In this document: in pieces, positions 25,548 to 35,224 of the stretch
How positions within the stretch are numbered: the stretch's first letter is position 1
How the letters are laid out: every line of letters begins with the position of its first letter
DNA from: an uncultured Lachnospiraceae bacterium
GTDB lineage: Bacteria > Bacillota > Clostridia > Lachnospirales > Lachnospiraceae
Length of the DNA: 64,000 nt
Reading direction: 5' to 3'
NCBI GenBank assembly: GCA_948688495.1
Contig: CAPQSW010000009.1
Location: forward strand, 18,867-82,866
Notes under the pieces: model-generated
What the model saw: only the letters and a program-made list of their open reading frames with translations
Database searches by the model: none
What the model was told of the DNA's origin: nothing
Made by a program: the position numbers and the translations under genes

Positions 25548-27335
25548 ATGCCGGAGACAGAAAGAGAGAACAGACCAAGAGTAAGAAAGCCGAAGGGGCG
25601 GAGAGTGAATAAAGCGCCAATACTCGCAGCGATAGCATTTATCCTGATTGTACTTTTGATTGCCGTTATCAGTACGATAGTCAGGAAATACACGCCAACC
25701 AAGGAGCGGGCTAATTTACAGGAATATTATAATGTCTCGGGAGCAGACGATATGGCGGTAGTCTTGGACCAGCAGCTTTTGGAAGAAAAGGCAAAATTCT
25801 GGGATGGCCATGTATATCTGGATTATCAGGCAGTAAGACAGTACCTCAATCAGCGTTTTTATTGGGAGTCCAATGAGAATATCCTGCGTTACACAACAGA
25901 TACCGATGTGATTTCTGTCAATGCAGGGGAAGATACCTATATGGTGGGGAAGAAGAATAATAATGCAGAATATACGATAGTAAAGGTGGATGGCGAGGAT
26001 GTGTATCTAGCTTTGGAATTTGTCCAAAAATATACGAACCTGGATTTTGCCGTGAATACAGAGCCAAGCCGTGTGCAGATTACGGCGGCATGGGGACAGA
26101 TTTCCCGGGCAGATGTCAAAAAGAAAACGAAAATCCGCGTAAAAGGCGGTATTAAGAGTCCGATTGTTGCAGATGTGCCAAAGGGCAGCCGCGTGACTGT
26201 GATTGACCATGGCGACGATTGGAGCAGGGTATGTACAGAGGACGGTATGATTGGTTACTTAAAAAACAGCAAGTTGGGTGAGGTGGAAAGCGAGACTCTC
26301 TCCCGGGCGTTTGAGGAGCCAGAGTTCACCCATTTGCTGAAGGAGGAGACGATTAGCCTTGGATGGCATCAGGTAACCAGCCAGGAGGCAAATGAGCGGG
26401 TGGCAAATGTTCTGCAGGCGACAAAGGGGATCAATGTGATTTCTCCTACGTGGTTTTACCTGAATGATAATGAGGGAAATATTTATTCCCTGGCAAGCAG
26501 GGATTATGTGACTTACTGTCATGAACAGGGCGTAGAAGTCTGGGGGCTGATTAGCAATCTTGAGAATCCGGATGTTGATACGACCTATGTAATGACACAT
26601 ACTTCGGTTAGGGATTATCTTACGAATCAGATTATAGCAGCAGCAATTGAATATGATTTAGATGGCATTAACCTGGATTTTGAGGCGCTTGCCAGTGAAG
26701 CGGGTGATGCCTACGTACAGTTTATCCGGGAACTGTCCATCAAATGTGACAATAACGATTTGGTGTTGTCTGTGGATAATTACGTTCCGACTTCGTACAC
26801 AGAATTTTATAACCGGGCGGAACAGGCAGTGTTTGCGGATTATGTCATTATTATGGCATATGATGAACATTATAGTGGTTCCGAGGATATAGGTTCTGTT
26901 TCGTCAATAGGATTTGTAAAAAATGGTGTGAAGGATACCTTGAAGGAAGTTCCGGCAGAGCAGGTAATTTTAGGACTGCCCTTCTACAGCCGGATATGGG
27001 AGCTGACACCTAAGAGTGGTTCGGGGGAGGATGTAGAATCTGCCGCTGAGGATTATGTGCCTTACACATTTACCTGTACCGAGGAAGGTATGCAGACGAC
27101 CGAGGATCTTTGTACGGCAAACAATGCACAGGAGGTTTGGTCTGAAGAGGATGGACAGTATGTGGCAGAATATGCCAGTGAGGATAAAACACATAAAGTA
27201 TGGATTGAAAACGAAAAATCATTGGAGGAAAAACTCAGAGTCATGAAAGACAGCAAGCTTGCAGGCGCGGCATACTGGAAATTGGGACTGGAGCGTCCAT
27301 CTGCCTGGGATACGATTATTAAATACGTGAACTGA
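25548..27335 (+). CDS. Membrane-anchored GH18 hydrolase with SH3-like domain
   Basis: This 595-aa protein has a basic N terminus, one membrane helix (about residues 24-45), a copper-amine-oxidase-like/stalk region, and a bacterial SH3-like domain (about 195-250, IRVKGGIKSPIVADVPKGSR). A C-terminal GH18 TIM barrel follows with the catalytic motif D372-GINLDFE379. It resembles YaaH/SleL-type N-acetylglucosaminidases that act on peptidoglycan or spore cortex. The wall is the most likely target given the SH3 domain. The RBS TAGGAGG is at good spacing. It is monocistronic with its own terminator. Confidence 0.9.
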   Translation: MPETERENRPRVRKPKGRRVNKAPILAAIAFILIVLLIAVISTIVRKYTPTKERANLQEYYNVSGADDMAVVLDQQLLEEKAKFWDGHVYLDYQAVRQYLNQRFYWESNENILRYTTDTDVISVNAGEDTYMVGKKNNNAEYTIVKVDGEDVYLALEFVQKYTNLDFAVNTEPSRVQITAAWGQISRADVKKKTKIRVKGGIKSPIVADVPKGSRVTVIDHGDDWSRVCTEDGMIGYLKNSKLGEVESETLSRAFEEPEFTHLLKEETISLGWHQVTSQEANERVANVLQATKGINVISPTWFYLNDNEGNIYSLASRDYVTYCHEQGVEVWGLISNLENPDVDTTYVMTHTSVRDYLTNQIIAAAIEYDLDGINLDFEALASEAGDAYVQFIRELSIKCDNNDLVLSVDNYVPTSYTEFYNRAEQAVFADYVIIMAYDEHYSGSEDIGSVSSIGFVKNGVKDTLKEVPAEQVILGLPFYSRIWELTPKSGSGEDVESAAEDYVPYTFTCTEEGMQTTEDLCTANNAQEVWSEEDGQYVAEYASEDKTHKVWIENEKSLEEKLRVMKDSKLAGAAYWKLGLERPSAWDTIIKYVN

Positions 27336-27395
27336 AGGCGCAATGGTTAAATGGCTGTTAGTTAGATATTTGGTGTGAAGTATAGGACGGAAACA

Positions 27396-27431
27396 GGATT
27401 AGGGTTGTGAGGCAATCTTAATTCTGTTTTT
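27396..27431 (+). terminator. Terminator after the GH18 gene
   Basis: GGATTAGGGTTG pairs with CAATCTTAATTC (three G-U pairs) around TGAGG, followed by TGTTTTTG. Confidence 0.7.
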
Positions 27432-27577
27432 GTATATAAGCGCCGTTATTTTGACCTCTCACCCACCTTGTAATGCATTTGACAGCTTTGTCTCTTGCAA
27501 TTTTGTCCGGGTCTGTTAAAGTTATGGCAGATAGTTTGTAATAAAAACGACAGCGTCTGGGATCAGAAGGAGGAAGA

Positions 27578-28513
27578 ATGGAAGAAGCAATCAGAGTAAA
27601 ACATTTAAAAAAATATTATCAGGATGTTAAGGCAGTGGATGATATTAGTTTTTCTGTGGCACGCGGAGAGTTTTTTGGGTTTCTGGGTGTAAATGGTGCG
27701 GGTAAGTCTACGACCATCAATATGCTCTGTACCCTGCAGGAGCCAACAGGAGGAGAGGCGTGGATCAACGGCCTTGCGCTTGGCAGGGATAATGAGGCAA
27801 TTAAGAATCATATTGGTGTGGTGTACCAGGGGAACTGTCTGGATAAAATGCTTACGGTAAAGGAAAATCTGTTGCTGCGGGGCAGGTTGTATGAGGCGGA
27901 CAGCCGGAAATTAAACAAAAACCTCGATTATGTGACGGACATACTGGGGTTGTCGGACGTGTTGAAACGTCCGTTTGGCAAACTTTCGGGAGGGCAGAAA
28001 AGAAGGTGTGAGATCGCACGGGCACTGATGCATACGCCGGATATTCTGTTTTTAGATGAGCCCACAACAGGACTTGATCCAGCAACAAGGAAAAGTGTAT
28101 GGGAGACAATACATACCCTGCAGGAAGATATGAAAATGACAGTATTTTTGACTACGCATTACATGGAGGAGGCTGCAAAAGCGGACCATATTGGCATAAT
28201 GAGCAAGGGGCATTTTGTTGAGTATGGAACACCTTTTTCATTAAAAGAGGCTTATGCCAAAGATAAATTATATTTGATTCCGGGAGTGGGTTGTCAAGAG
28301 AAGATTCAGAAGATTCTCACAGCGCACAATCTGGAATATGAGATCAAGGAGGAAGGCATTTTTGTAAAAATAGAAGACACAATGGAATCTTTGCCCCTGT
28401 TGAATGAGGTGCATGAGCTGCTGCAGGGGTTTGAGGTGGTTCAGGGAACAATGGATGATGTATTTTTGAATGTGACAAAGGAGGGTGAGAATGAAGATGA
28501 TGAAGTTTATTAG
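27578..28513 (+). CDS. ABC transporter ATPase (DrrA/ABC-2 drug type)
   Basis: This 311-aa ATPase has Walker A (GVNGAGKST), signature LSGGQKRR and Walker B (ILFLDEPTTGLD), with a C-terminal extension of about 90 residues typical of DrrA-type ABC-2 exporters. It pairs with the ABC-2 permease that overlaps its 3' end. The two should form an efflux or export complex of unknown substrate. It is the first gene of an operon that ends with LytTR and DUF3021 genes. AGGAGG precedes the ATG. Confidence 0.93.
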   Translation: MEEAIRVKHLKKYYQDVKAVDDISFSVARGEFFGFLGVNGAGKSTTINMLCTLQEPTGGEAWINGLALGRDNEAIKNHIGVVYQGNCLDKMLTVKENLLLRGRLYEADSRKLNKNLDYVTDILGLSDVLKRPFGKLSGGQKRRCEIARALMHTPDILFLDEPTTGLDPATRKSVWETIHTLQEDMKMTVFLTTHYMEEAAKADHIGIMSKGHFVEYGTPFSLKEAYAKDKLYLIPGVGCQEKIQKILTAHNLEYEIKEEGIFVKIEDTMESLPLLNEVHELLQGFEVVQGTMDDVFLNVTKEGENEDDEVY

Positions 28514-29411
28514 TCTGACAAGACGGAATTGCCTGGTATTTTTGAGGGATCGCGCGGCGGTATTTTTTTCCTTGCTCGCCACGCTCATTGTACTAATGCT
28601 GATGGGAGTTTTTTTGGGGAATATGAATGAGGAAAGTGTGGTAAATCTCTTGAAAGAATATGGCGGTGTGAGAGATGCAGCACTGGACCAGGCGCATGCA
28701 AGGGGACTGGTGCAGTATTGGACGCTTGCGGGAATCCTTGTGGTCAATGCAGTTACGGTTACGATGTCTGTAATTGGAAACCGGGTGACAGATATTTCAG
28801 AAGGGAAACTGGCAAGCCTGTACTCTGCGCCGGTGAATCGAAGCATGATTGCATTGTCCTATGTGGTATCGGCGGTATTGATCGGAATTTTTATGTGTGT
28901 GCTGACGCTGGCAATTGCGCTTGGCTATATTCTGGCGACGGGAGGGACAATGCTTAATGCTGGGGCGCTTATGAAGATTTTTCTGTTGATTGTGCTGAAT
29001 GTCTGTATTTTTTCCATTATCATGTATCTGTGTGCGCTGTTTATCAAAAGCAGCAGTGCCTGGTCAGGAATTGCCACTGTGGTCGGGACATTGGTAGGGT
29101 TTGTAGGAGCGATTTATCTTCCGATGGGATATCTGCCGGATGGAGTGGCAACTGCGCTGAAGTATATCCCGATCCTTCATGGTGCATCCCTGATGCGTGA
29201 AGCGTGTTGTGAACAAGCGCTTGAAAATACATTTGCAGGGCTTCCGGCGCAGGTGATGTCTGAGTACAAGGAATATATGGGAATACAGGTGAAAATGGGT
29301 GAAAATTTGGCGACTCCGCTATTTCAGGTGTTGTTTATGGCGGGATGTGGTATATTGGCATTTATAGTCATCATAGTTGTCCAAAAGAGGAAAAATATCA
29401 GTGACCGATAG
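28491..29411 (+). CDS. ABC-2 type permease
   Basis: This 306-aa protein has six hydrophobic segments arranged as in ABC-2 permeases, with a large extracytoplasmic loop after the first helix. It overlaps the ATPase gene by 23 bp. The start at ATG 28491 follows AAAGGAGG; the GTG at 28485 overlaps that site and is unlikely. With the ATPase it forms an exporter, perhaps of a drug, peptide or lipid. Confidence 0.9.
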   Translation: MKMMKFISLTRRNCLVFLRDRAAVFFSLLATLIVLMLMGVFLGNMNEESVVNLLKEYGGVRDAALDQAHARGLVQYWTLAGILVVNAVTVTMSVIGNRVTDISEGKLASLYSAPVNRSMIALSYVVSAVLIGIFMCVLTLAIALGYILATGGTMLNAGALMKIFLLIVLNVCIFSIIMYLCALFIKSSSAWSGIATVVGTLVGFVGAIYLPMGYLPDGVATALKYIPILHGASLMREACCEQALENTFAGLPAQVMSEYKEYMGIQVKMGENLATPLFQVLFMAGCGILAFIVIIVVQKRKNISDR

Positions 29412-29455
29412 ACTGTAACAGAAATTTCAGGGGTATTTTGGATAGGAGTTGCATT

Positions 29456-29893
29456 ATGAAGGTAACAATCTTGGATATAGGACCTGACGAGGAAGAAGAA
29501 ATTATTTTTAAATGCAGGGCTCTGGACGATGATATGGTAAAAATCATCAATCGCTTTAAGCAGGGTGGCGGAAAGCTTACGGTTTATAAGAACAGTGAGA
29601 TGTTTTTTATTGAGCCGGGGGAAGTGTTTTATTTTGAATCGGTAGACCAGAAGGTATTTGCATATTGTAAATCTGAGGTCTATCAGGTGAAAAACAAGCT
29701 TTATGAGCTTTTAGATGAGCTGCCAGGATGGACATTTGTGCGCATATCTAAGTCCGCAATACTGAATCTGAATAAAATAAAGAGTCTTGTCCCGGCGTTT
29801 AGCGGGCGCTATGAAGCGTTGCTCAAAAATGGGGAGAAGGTCATTATTTCCAGGCAGTATGTGGGTGCGTTAAAGGAAAGACTGGGAATCTAG
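29456..29893 (+). CDS. LytTR DNA-binding regulator
   Basis: This 145-aa protein lacks a receiver domain. It consists of a short N-terminal part and a LytTR domain (about residues 45-145, FEPGEVFYFESVDQKVFAYC-like start, then FVRISKSAILNLNKIKSLVP). LytTR domains bind direct repeats near promoters. It is followed by a DUF3021 membrane protein, a recurrent LytTR-DUF3021 pair in Firmicutes in which the membrane protein may restrain the regulator. It probably controls the upstream ABC genes. ATG follows AGGAG. Confidence 0.9.
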   Translation: MKVTILDIGPDEEEEIIFKCRALDDDMVKIINRFKQGGGKLTVYKNSEMFFIEPGEVFYFESVDQKVFAYCKSEVYQVKNKLYELLDELPGWTFVRISKSAILNLNKIKSLVPAFSGRYEALLKNGEKVIISRQYVGALKERLGI

Positions 29894-29926
29894 CAATGGG
29901 TGCAGGTTGGGAAAGGAGCGTGTGGT

Positions 29927-30352
29927 ATGAAGCGTCTGGAATCCATGTTTATTTTATTTGAAAAAGTTACGGTTGGCGTTGTGTTTGTGACGGCGGTGTA
30001 TATTCCGGTATTTTATGGTTGGGAAACTGAGATTTATGCAAACATTCTGTGGCAGATTTTGTTTCTTTCGGCGGTTTGTGCGTTGGGTAGTATGATATTG
30101 CCATTGGAAGGCGAAAAGGAGGTATCCAGGATATCTATGTTTGTCCGCATTATTTTGTATTATGTCTATATCAATGTGGTAGTGCTGGGGCTTGGACTTT
30201 TCTATGAGTGGTTTACGTTCCGCAATGGATGGCAGGTGCTGGGAATGGAATTGGCAATAACGTTTGTATACGGTATGGTAGCCTTTATTTCTTATCGGTC
30301 GCAGTGCCGGGAGGCAAAGCGGATGAATCAGAAGCTGAAGGAAATACAGTAG
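29927..30352 (+). CDS. DUF3021 membrane protein
   Basis: This 141-aa protein has four hydrophobic segments and a short charged C terminus (QCREAKRMNQKLKEIQ), matching DUF3021. It lies 33 bp after the LytTR gene and is the last gene of the ABC operon. DUF3021 proteins accompany LytTR regulators and are thought to modulate them at the membrane; that role is known from context and inferred here. The start (MKRLESMF) follows AAAGGAG. Confidence 0.85.
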   Translation: MKRLESMFILFEKVTVGVVFVTAVYIPVFYGWETEIYANILWQILFLSAVCALGSMILPLEGEKEVSRISMFVRIILYYVYINVVVLGLGLFYEWFTFRNGWQVLGMELAITFVYGMVAFISYRSQCREAKRMNQKLKEIQ

Positions 30353-30492
30353 AATGATGTAAAATATTTGGGGATATATGCTTATTAATTGTGACTGCCG
30401 AACGGCAGATGGAAATTAAACCGCACGATTGTGCATGGCAGGATTCGATAGCGGCATATGACTGCTTGTCAAGGAATAAATCTCTTAATTTC

Positions 30493-30523
30493 ATAAAAGA
30501 GGGACCCGCTTTGCGAGTCCCTC
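30493..30523 (-). terminator. Terminator of the Ig-like surface protein gene
   Basis: GAGGGACCCGC pairs with GCGAGTCCCTC around a 3-nt loop, and the minus strand continues TTTTATG. It also separates this gene from the convergent ABC/LytTR operon. Confidence 0.85.
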
Positions 30524-30548
30524 CAGCCTTACGTTTATCCAGATTGGA

Positions 30549-33500
30549 TTATTTTACTGTAATCTTACACTTTGCGGTCTTTCCGCTTGTGGTTTTTGCT
30601 GTAATAGTTGCCTTTCCCTTTTTCTTCGCTGTTACCTTTCCGTTTTTAATGGCAGCAACTTTCTTGTTAGACGTCTTCCAGGTTACCTTGTCTGTAGAGT
30701 TGGAAGGAGTCAGTTTTGCTTTCAGCTTGACGGACTTGCCCTTCTTCAATGTTACCTTCGACTTGGAAAGTTTTACCTTCTTTGCTGGAATTTTGACAGT
30801 AATTTTAATCGTTGCTTTCTTCCCGCTCGTTGTGGTTACCGTGATGGTTGCAGTGCCCTTACCGATGCCTTTCACTTTACCGGAACTTGTGACTGTTGCA
30901 ATTTTTTTGTTACTTGATTTCCAGGAAAGCTTATCTGTCGAGTTGGAAGGGGTCGTTACTGCTTTCAATGTCATTGTCTTGCCTTTATTCAACGATTTGG
31001 AAGCCGGTTTCTTTATTATAACCTTTGTGGCTGGAATTGTTCTAACCGGTTCTGTAACTGTAAGATTGTAAGTTGCTGTAGCTCTGGCATTATCTACGGA
31101 GGTTGCTGTGATAACAGCAGTGCCCTTGCCCATTGCCTTTACGACGCCGTTTTTTGTGACGGTTGCAACGTTATTGTTGGAGCTAGACCATGTAATATCT
31201 TTCACTGTTGCGTTTGCCGGTGCAATCGTCGCCACCAAAGTCACGCTTTCGCCTTTTTTCAGGCTTCCCGATGTAGCATTCAGGGTAATGCCTGTTACAG
31301 CCGCTTTTGTGACGGTTACCCTGCATGTTGCTGTTTCGCCATTGTTATTAGCAGTAACGGTTATCATTGCGGTTCCAGCAGCAATGGCTGTAACTTTTCC
31401 ATTTGCATCTACCGTTGCAATACTTTCTTTATCTGACTTCCATGTTACACCCTTGTTTGTTACCGAATCTGGCTTTACAGTGGCAGTCAATGTCTGTGTG
31501 TCACCAATTCTTAAGCTAAGATTTGTTCTGTTTAGCGTAACGGCTGTAACAGTCACTGCACAGTTAGCGGTCATTCCATTCTTTGTCTTTGCTATGATAT
31601 TTGTTGTGCCAGCGCCTGTGCCTTTGATTTTGCCGTTTTCAACTGTTGCAATAGATTCATTCTCACTTGACCAGGTAACGGTTTTATATTCAGGTGAGGC
31701 ATTATCCGGGGAAACGGTTGCGACAGGCACATCTATCGTGTCACCTTTCTTAATCTCGATGGATGTTTGGGAAAGGGAAACTCTGTCTGCTACAATTGGC
31801 TGGGTCTTTGCACTGGCTATGGAAGATTTTACAATTTCCTTGTTGCCGGCAACTGCACCCACGTAATAGTTATACTCTGTATTCGGATCCAGATTGTTGT
31901 CTGTATAGGTGTAAACGCGGCTTGAGCCGTCCACTGTCTCGGTGGAAGCAAATTTCAGGTTATCAATAGCGATGGTTCCCCAGCGCTGGTTACTACTGTT
32001 TGGGTCTCCGGCGCCTGTAAAGCTCAAGGTTGCGTAAGATGCTTCGTCTGCGCCGCCTTCACCTTCCTGCGCTGCAGGTTCCAGTGATGCATCGGGGATG
32101 GTGACACTGCCGTTTATGACAACAGCTCCTGCTTCCCGTTCAAATTCGTAGGAGATTTTCTTTGTTTCAGGATCAATGTCAAGTGTGATCGTGTTCCACT
32201 TGCTCCTTGTGGCATCCGCTCCTGTTCCAAAATTATACACTTCGGAATCGTTCAGGTAAATGCTGTTATCCTCTCTGCTATATTCTAATTTTGCAACATA
32301 ACCACTTGTAACATCATTTTCCGTAATCTCTTTGTCTGCAAGATAAAGGCAGCAGCTGCCGACGTTTCTATTCTGTTTGTTAGCGAAAAAGTTTGGAAGC
32401 GCAAAATTCATTTTTAGGCGCGTTGGCCCGTTTAATTTTGTTGAATCTGTCAATTTTTTGTGGAAGGTCGCACCAGGATCGGCGCCTAATGCCAGCAATA
32501 TAAAGGCGCCATCGTAGTTTTCAAGACTTGACGTGCTGAGGAAACTTACCCCATTCATGCAGTTGTCATTTGATTTGTCCATTACCATTCCGGTATACCA
32601 GCCTTTAGAGCCATTTAAAACGGTCCAGTCACCTTTTTCCGCGTCAAATAAATTTTTGTTATTTTCTGCACTGCCAAGTTCATAGTCGCTAAAGTCGTCG
32701 TTCACATATATTTGCTTGTCTTTAATTATTTTGTCGGCTGTGAATTTGCCATCTTCGTTAATATTGGTGAATTCTGCAACTTTCGTAAAGGAAGCATCCG
32801 ACGATTTCTTGCGGTAAATATTATAGCTGTCAGTCTCCACTTCGTTGTTGTTAATGGAAAGCTTGGCACTGGTGGTAGTTGTCTCGCCTGCAGAGACAGT
32901 CGGTGCAACAACTGGTTTTATATCTCCAGAATTCAGATCTGCTGCCTCAGTCTCACCCTTCATGGCAACTACCTTATATGTATAGTTCTTAGTCAAATCA
33001 GCCGTTATATCATTACAGTAGAGAGAGCCGTCAACATCGATTCCTGTCGGAATATCCGTCACTTCTGTGATGGTCACTGCACTTAAAGCTGGTGGGAAAA
33101 CCACGCCGCCGGAAGCGCTTGCACTTGCGCTGATTTTGAGTTTGCCATCGGTTACGTTGACAGTCCGTTCGCTGACAGCAATATTATTATTCACTGGATG
33201 GCGCTCTGCCTGTTGTCCCTGGAACCAGAATACAGAGATATTCCTGCCGGTAACATATCCACTGTGTGTAGCGGTTGCTTTGTATTCACCGTTTGGGACA
33301 TCCACGACAAATTCCATGTAACTCTGTCCTGCTTCCAGGCTGGCACCGCCTGCAGTTAAAGAGCCGCCTTCTGGTGCAGTGATTGTTGCAAAGTCGCCGT
33401 TGAGGACGTCTGCTGACATCTTCTTGCCGTCTGTCCGGTTGATAAAGGCGAGGGTGCCGCCTGCTGCGGTCGGGATTCCCTGTGTAAATCCATAGCCCTG

Positions 33501-33896
33501 TGCCTGTGTGTAGTAAGCGTTCTCCTGAGATATAGATGTATATCCCTCTGCAAGACAGGAAATAGGTGCTTCTGCCCCTTCTTCTGTTATCTCCTCATTT
33601 GGTCCAAAGTCAAATTTCCATGATTTTGTGGAAACTCCATTGGTATCGAGCGTAGCAATTACCTCTGCGTCATCGCTTGAGACCATGCGGTATACGCGGT
33701 AGCCTGTTACTGTCTCATCGTCCAGCTTGTTCCAGGTTACTTTTATACCATTTTTTTCCTTGGCAGCTTGTGCGATAATCGCGGGCGCTGCATTTTCTGC
33801 CATAACTTCTGCAGGCGGCGTCACGCTGATGCTTCCCAGCACCATAGCTGCTGTCATTGCAACTGCAACGACTTTCTTCATGCTTCTAAGTTTCAT
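30549..33896 (-). CDS. Secreted surface protein with five Big_2 Ig-like domains and very basic C terminus
   Basis: This 1115-aa protein has a signal peptide (about residues 1-34, ending near EVMAENA). A fibronectin-like segment (about 38-75) follows, then a large middle region with a beta-sandwich module resembling those of carbohydrate-active proteins (near VVDVPNGEYKATATH) and a laminin-G-like stretch (about 430-640). Five bacterial Ig-like (Big_2) repeats span about residues 720-1115. The last two repeats are extremely lysine-rich. No LPXTG or SLH anchor is visible. Adhesion or wall binding through the basic domains is inferred. ATG follows AAAGGAGG. Transcribed alone. Confidence 0.88.
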   Translation of the reverse strand: MKLRSMKKVVAVAMTAAMVLGSISVTPPAEVMAENAAPAIIAQAAKEKNGIKVTWNKLDDETVTGYRVYRMVSSDDAEVIATLDTNGVSTKSWKFDFGPNEEITEEGAEAPISCLAEGYTSISQENAYYTQAQGYGFTQGIPTAAGGTLAFINRTDGKKMSADVLNGDFATITAPEGGSLTAGGASLEAGQSYMEFVVDVPNGEYKATATHSGYVTGRNISVFWFQGQQAERHPVNNNIAVSERTVNVTDGKLKISASASASGGVVFPPALSAVTITEVTDIPTGIDVDGSLYCNDITADLTKNYTYKVVAMKGETEAADLNSGDIKPVVAPTVSAGETTTTSAKLSINNNEVETDSYNIYRKKSSDASFTKVAEFTNINEDGKFTADKIIKDKQIYVNDDFSDYELGSAENNKNLFDAEKGDWTVLNGSKGWYTGMVMDKSNDNCMNGVSFLSTSSLENYDGAFILLALGADPGATFHKKLTDSTKLNGPTRLKMNFALPNFFANKQNRNVGSCCLYLADKEITENDVTSGYVAKLEYSREDNSIYLNDSEVYNFGTGADATRSKWNTITLDIDPETKKISYEFEREAGAVVINGSVTIPDASLEPAAQEGEGGADEASYATLSFTGAGDPNSSNQRWGTIAIDNLKFASTETVDGSSRVYTYTDNNLDPNTEYNYYVGAVAGNKEIVKSSIASAKTQPIVADRVSLSQTSIEIKKGDTIDVPVATVSPDNASPEYKTVTWSSENESIATVENGKIKGTGAGTTNIIAKTKNGMTANCAVTVTAVTLNRTNLSLRIGDTQTLTATVKPDSVTNKGVTWKSDKESIATVDANGKVTAIAAGTAMITVTANNNGETATCRVTVTKAAVTGITLNATSGSLKKGESVTLVATIAPANATVKDITWSSSNNNVATVTKNGVVKAMGKGTAVITATSVDNARATATYNLTVTEPVRTIPATKVIIKKPASKSLNKGKTMTLKAVTTPSNSTDKLSWKSSNKKIATVTSSGKVKGIGKGTATITVTTTSGKKATIKITVKIPAKKVKLSKSKVTLKKGKSVKLKAKLTPSNSTDKVTWKTSNKKVAAIKNGKVTAKKKGKATITAKTTSGKTAKCKITVK

Positions 33897-34160
33897 GTTT
33901 ATCCTCCTTTTTGTTGAAATGGTTTCCTGGGAACGTATGCCCCCCGCCTATGAAAGAGGCTGGATTCCCATTTACAGAATTTATTATATAGCTTTTCTTA
34001 AAACATAGCAAGAATAAAAAGGTGTAAAGCACAGATGTGATATGATAGGTCACTGTGGCATTTACACGCATAAATTAGTTTTTTTACAATTATCAGGTGC
34101 TAGCGGTCAAGGTTCTATCATAAATATTTATAAATAGTGCCAGGTGAGTGTATATTGCAT

Positions 34161-34859
34161 ATGAAGAAAAGAATAGAAGTGGTTATGGCCGTAGTGCTGC
34201 TGATAGGAGCGTATTTTTTTGCAAGAGAGGGAGCATATATGGTAGACAGCCTGAAGGCTCAGACTGGAAAAGTGTGTATTGTCGTTGATGCTGGTCATGG
34301 TGGGGATGATCCCGGCAAAATAGGTATTAACAAGGTGAAGGAAAAGGATATTAATCTGAAAATCGCAAAAGAGCTGGAAAAACTATTGAAAAAAGAGGGT
34401 ATTAAAGTTGTTATGACCCGAACAGATGATAGCGGGCTGTACCAGAAGTCCTCCAATAACAAGAAGGTGGAGGATATGCGCAAGCGTTGTAAGATCATTA
34501 CAGAGGCGAATCCGGTATTTACAGTGAGTGTTCATCAAAACAGTTATCCCGACGAATCCATAAAGGGAGCGCAGGTCTTTTATTATGGGCAGTCCCAGGA
34601 AGGAAAAAAACTTGCGGAAGCTTTGCAGCAGACATTAGTAGAACAGTTAGATCCCCAGAATCACCGAAAGGCAAAGGCAAATGAAAGTTACTATCTTCTG
34701 AAAAAAACGCCTTCCCCTACCGTAATTGTGGAATGCGGATTTTTGAGCAACTATGAAGAAGCGGAGCTTCTTAACACAGAGGAATATCAAAAAAAGGTTG
34801 CAGAAGCTATAAAGACAGGGATTTTAAATAGTTTGAAACTTAATAATACAGAATTATGA
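34161..34859 (+). CDS. N-acetylmuramoyl-L-alanine amidase (Amidase_3, CwlD-like)
   Basis: This 232-aa protein has an N-terminal membrane or signal helix (about residues 6-23) and an Amidase_3 domain. Zinc ligands are visible in VVDAGHGGDDPG, LKIAKELEK and SVHQNS, with the catalytic Glu in VIVECGFLSN. Length and layout match CwlD, which removes stem peptides for spore-cortex muramic lactam formation, but other wall amidases look alike. The ATG has a weak AGGTGAG site 11 bases upstream; a GTG at 34137 is the alternative start. It has its own terminator. Confidence 0.87.
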   Translation: MKKRIEVVMAVVLLIGAYFFAREGAYMVDSLKAQTGKVCIVVDAGHGGDDPGKIGINKVKEKDINLKIAKELEKLLKKEGIKVVMTRTDDSGLYQKSSNNKKVEDMRKRCKIITEANPVFTVSVHQNSYPDESIKGAQVFYYGQSQEGKKLAEALQQTLVEQLDPQNHRKAKANESYYLLKKTPSPTVIVECGFLSNYEEAELLNTEEYQKKVAEAIKTGILNSLKLNNTEL

Positions 34860-34896
34860 CAAGGGAAAGGGAGCGTTATTCTCCCTTTTCCTTGTC
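34858..34896 (+). terminator. Hairpin terminator after the amidase gene
   Basis: A 16-bp stem starting at the stop codon (GACAAGGGAAAGGGAG with its complement, one mismatch-free arm pair) closes on a 7-nt loop. No strong T-run follows, so it may act partly as a 3' stabiliser. Confidence 0.6.
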
Positions 34897-34899
34897 AAG

Positions 34900-35169
34900 T
34901 GAAATGTGTAAGTTTATATTTTGGGCATTTTACGTTCTTCTATGTAGATAATCCGCAGAATTTAATCAAATTGATATATCTCTCTTTATGATCCCATAGA
35001 ATCCATCTTTTAAATGCAGTAAAAGCAGAGTTATCCTTTACTTCTCGGCGTATAGCGCATGTTAGGTCTTCTTTATCATATTTTTCTGATTGAGTGAAAA
35101 TCTTCAAAAGTCTAATCTGGAGCATTTCATATTTGGTAATACGGACAATAACGCTACTATATGTAGTAG
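34900..35169. other. Intergenic stretch with a small minus-strand frame
   Basis: The only protein-like frame is 34940-35125 on the minus strand (61 codons, containing KRWILWDHKERYINLIKF). Its composition is plausible and it stays open about 25 codons further upstream. It has no clear RBS or homologue that I recognise. It may be a fragment of a lost gene. Confidence 0.25.
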
Positions 35170-35199
35170 TTGTAAATATTTAGTAATCTGGTATATAAT
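35170..35199 (+). promoter_or_regulatory. Promoter of the Sua5 operon
   Basis: TTGTAA and TATAAT are separated by 18 bp. The predicted leader runs from about 35206 to 35327. Confidence 0.65.
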
Positions 35200-35224
35200 G
35201 TAGCTACGAGCAGTGCCAATTGCG

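Noticed and set aside
30391..31866. Two long plus-strand frames (226 and 252 codons) rich in Val, Phe and Leu
   Set aside because: They are antisense to the Ig-like repeats; the repetitive Thr/Lys/Val codons on the real strand keep the opposite frame open.
17421..34147. Shared AGTGCCAGGT string near 17424 and 34138
   Set aside because: Only about 10 bases match and the flanks differ; not enough for a repeat.
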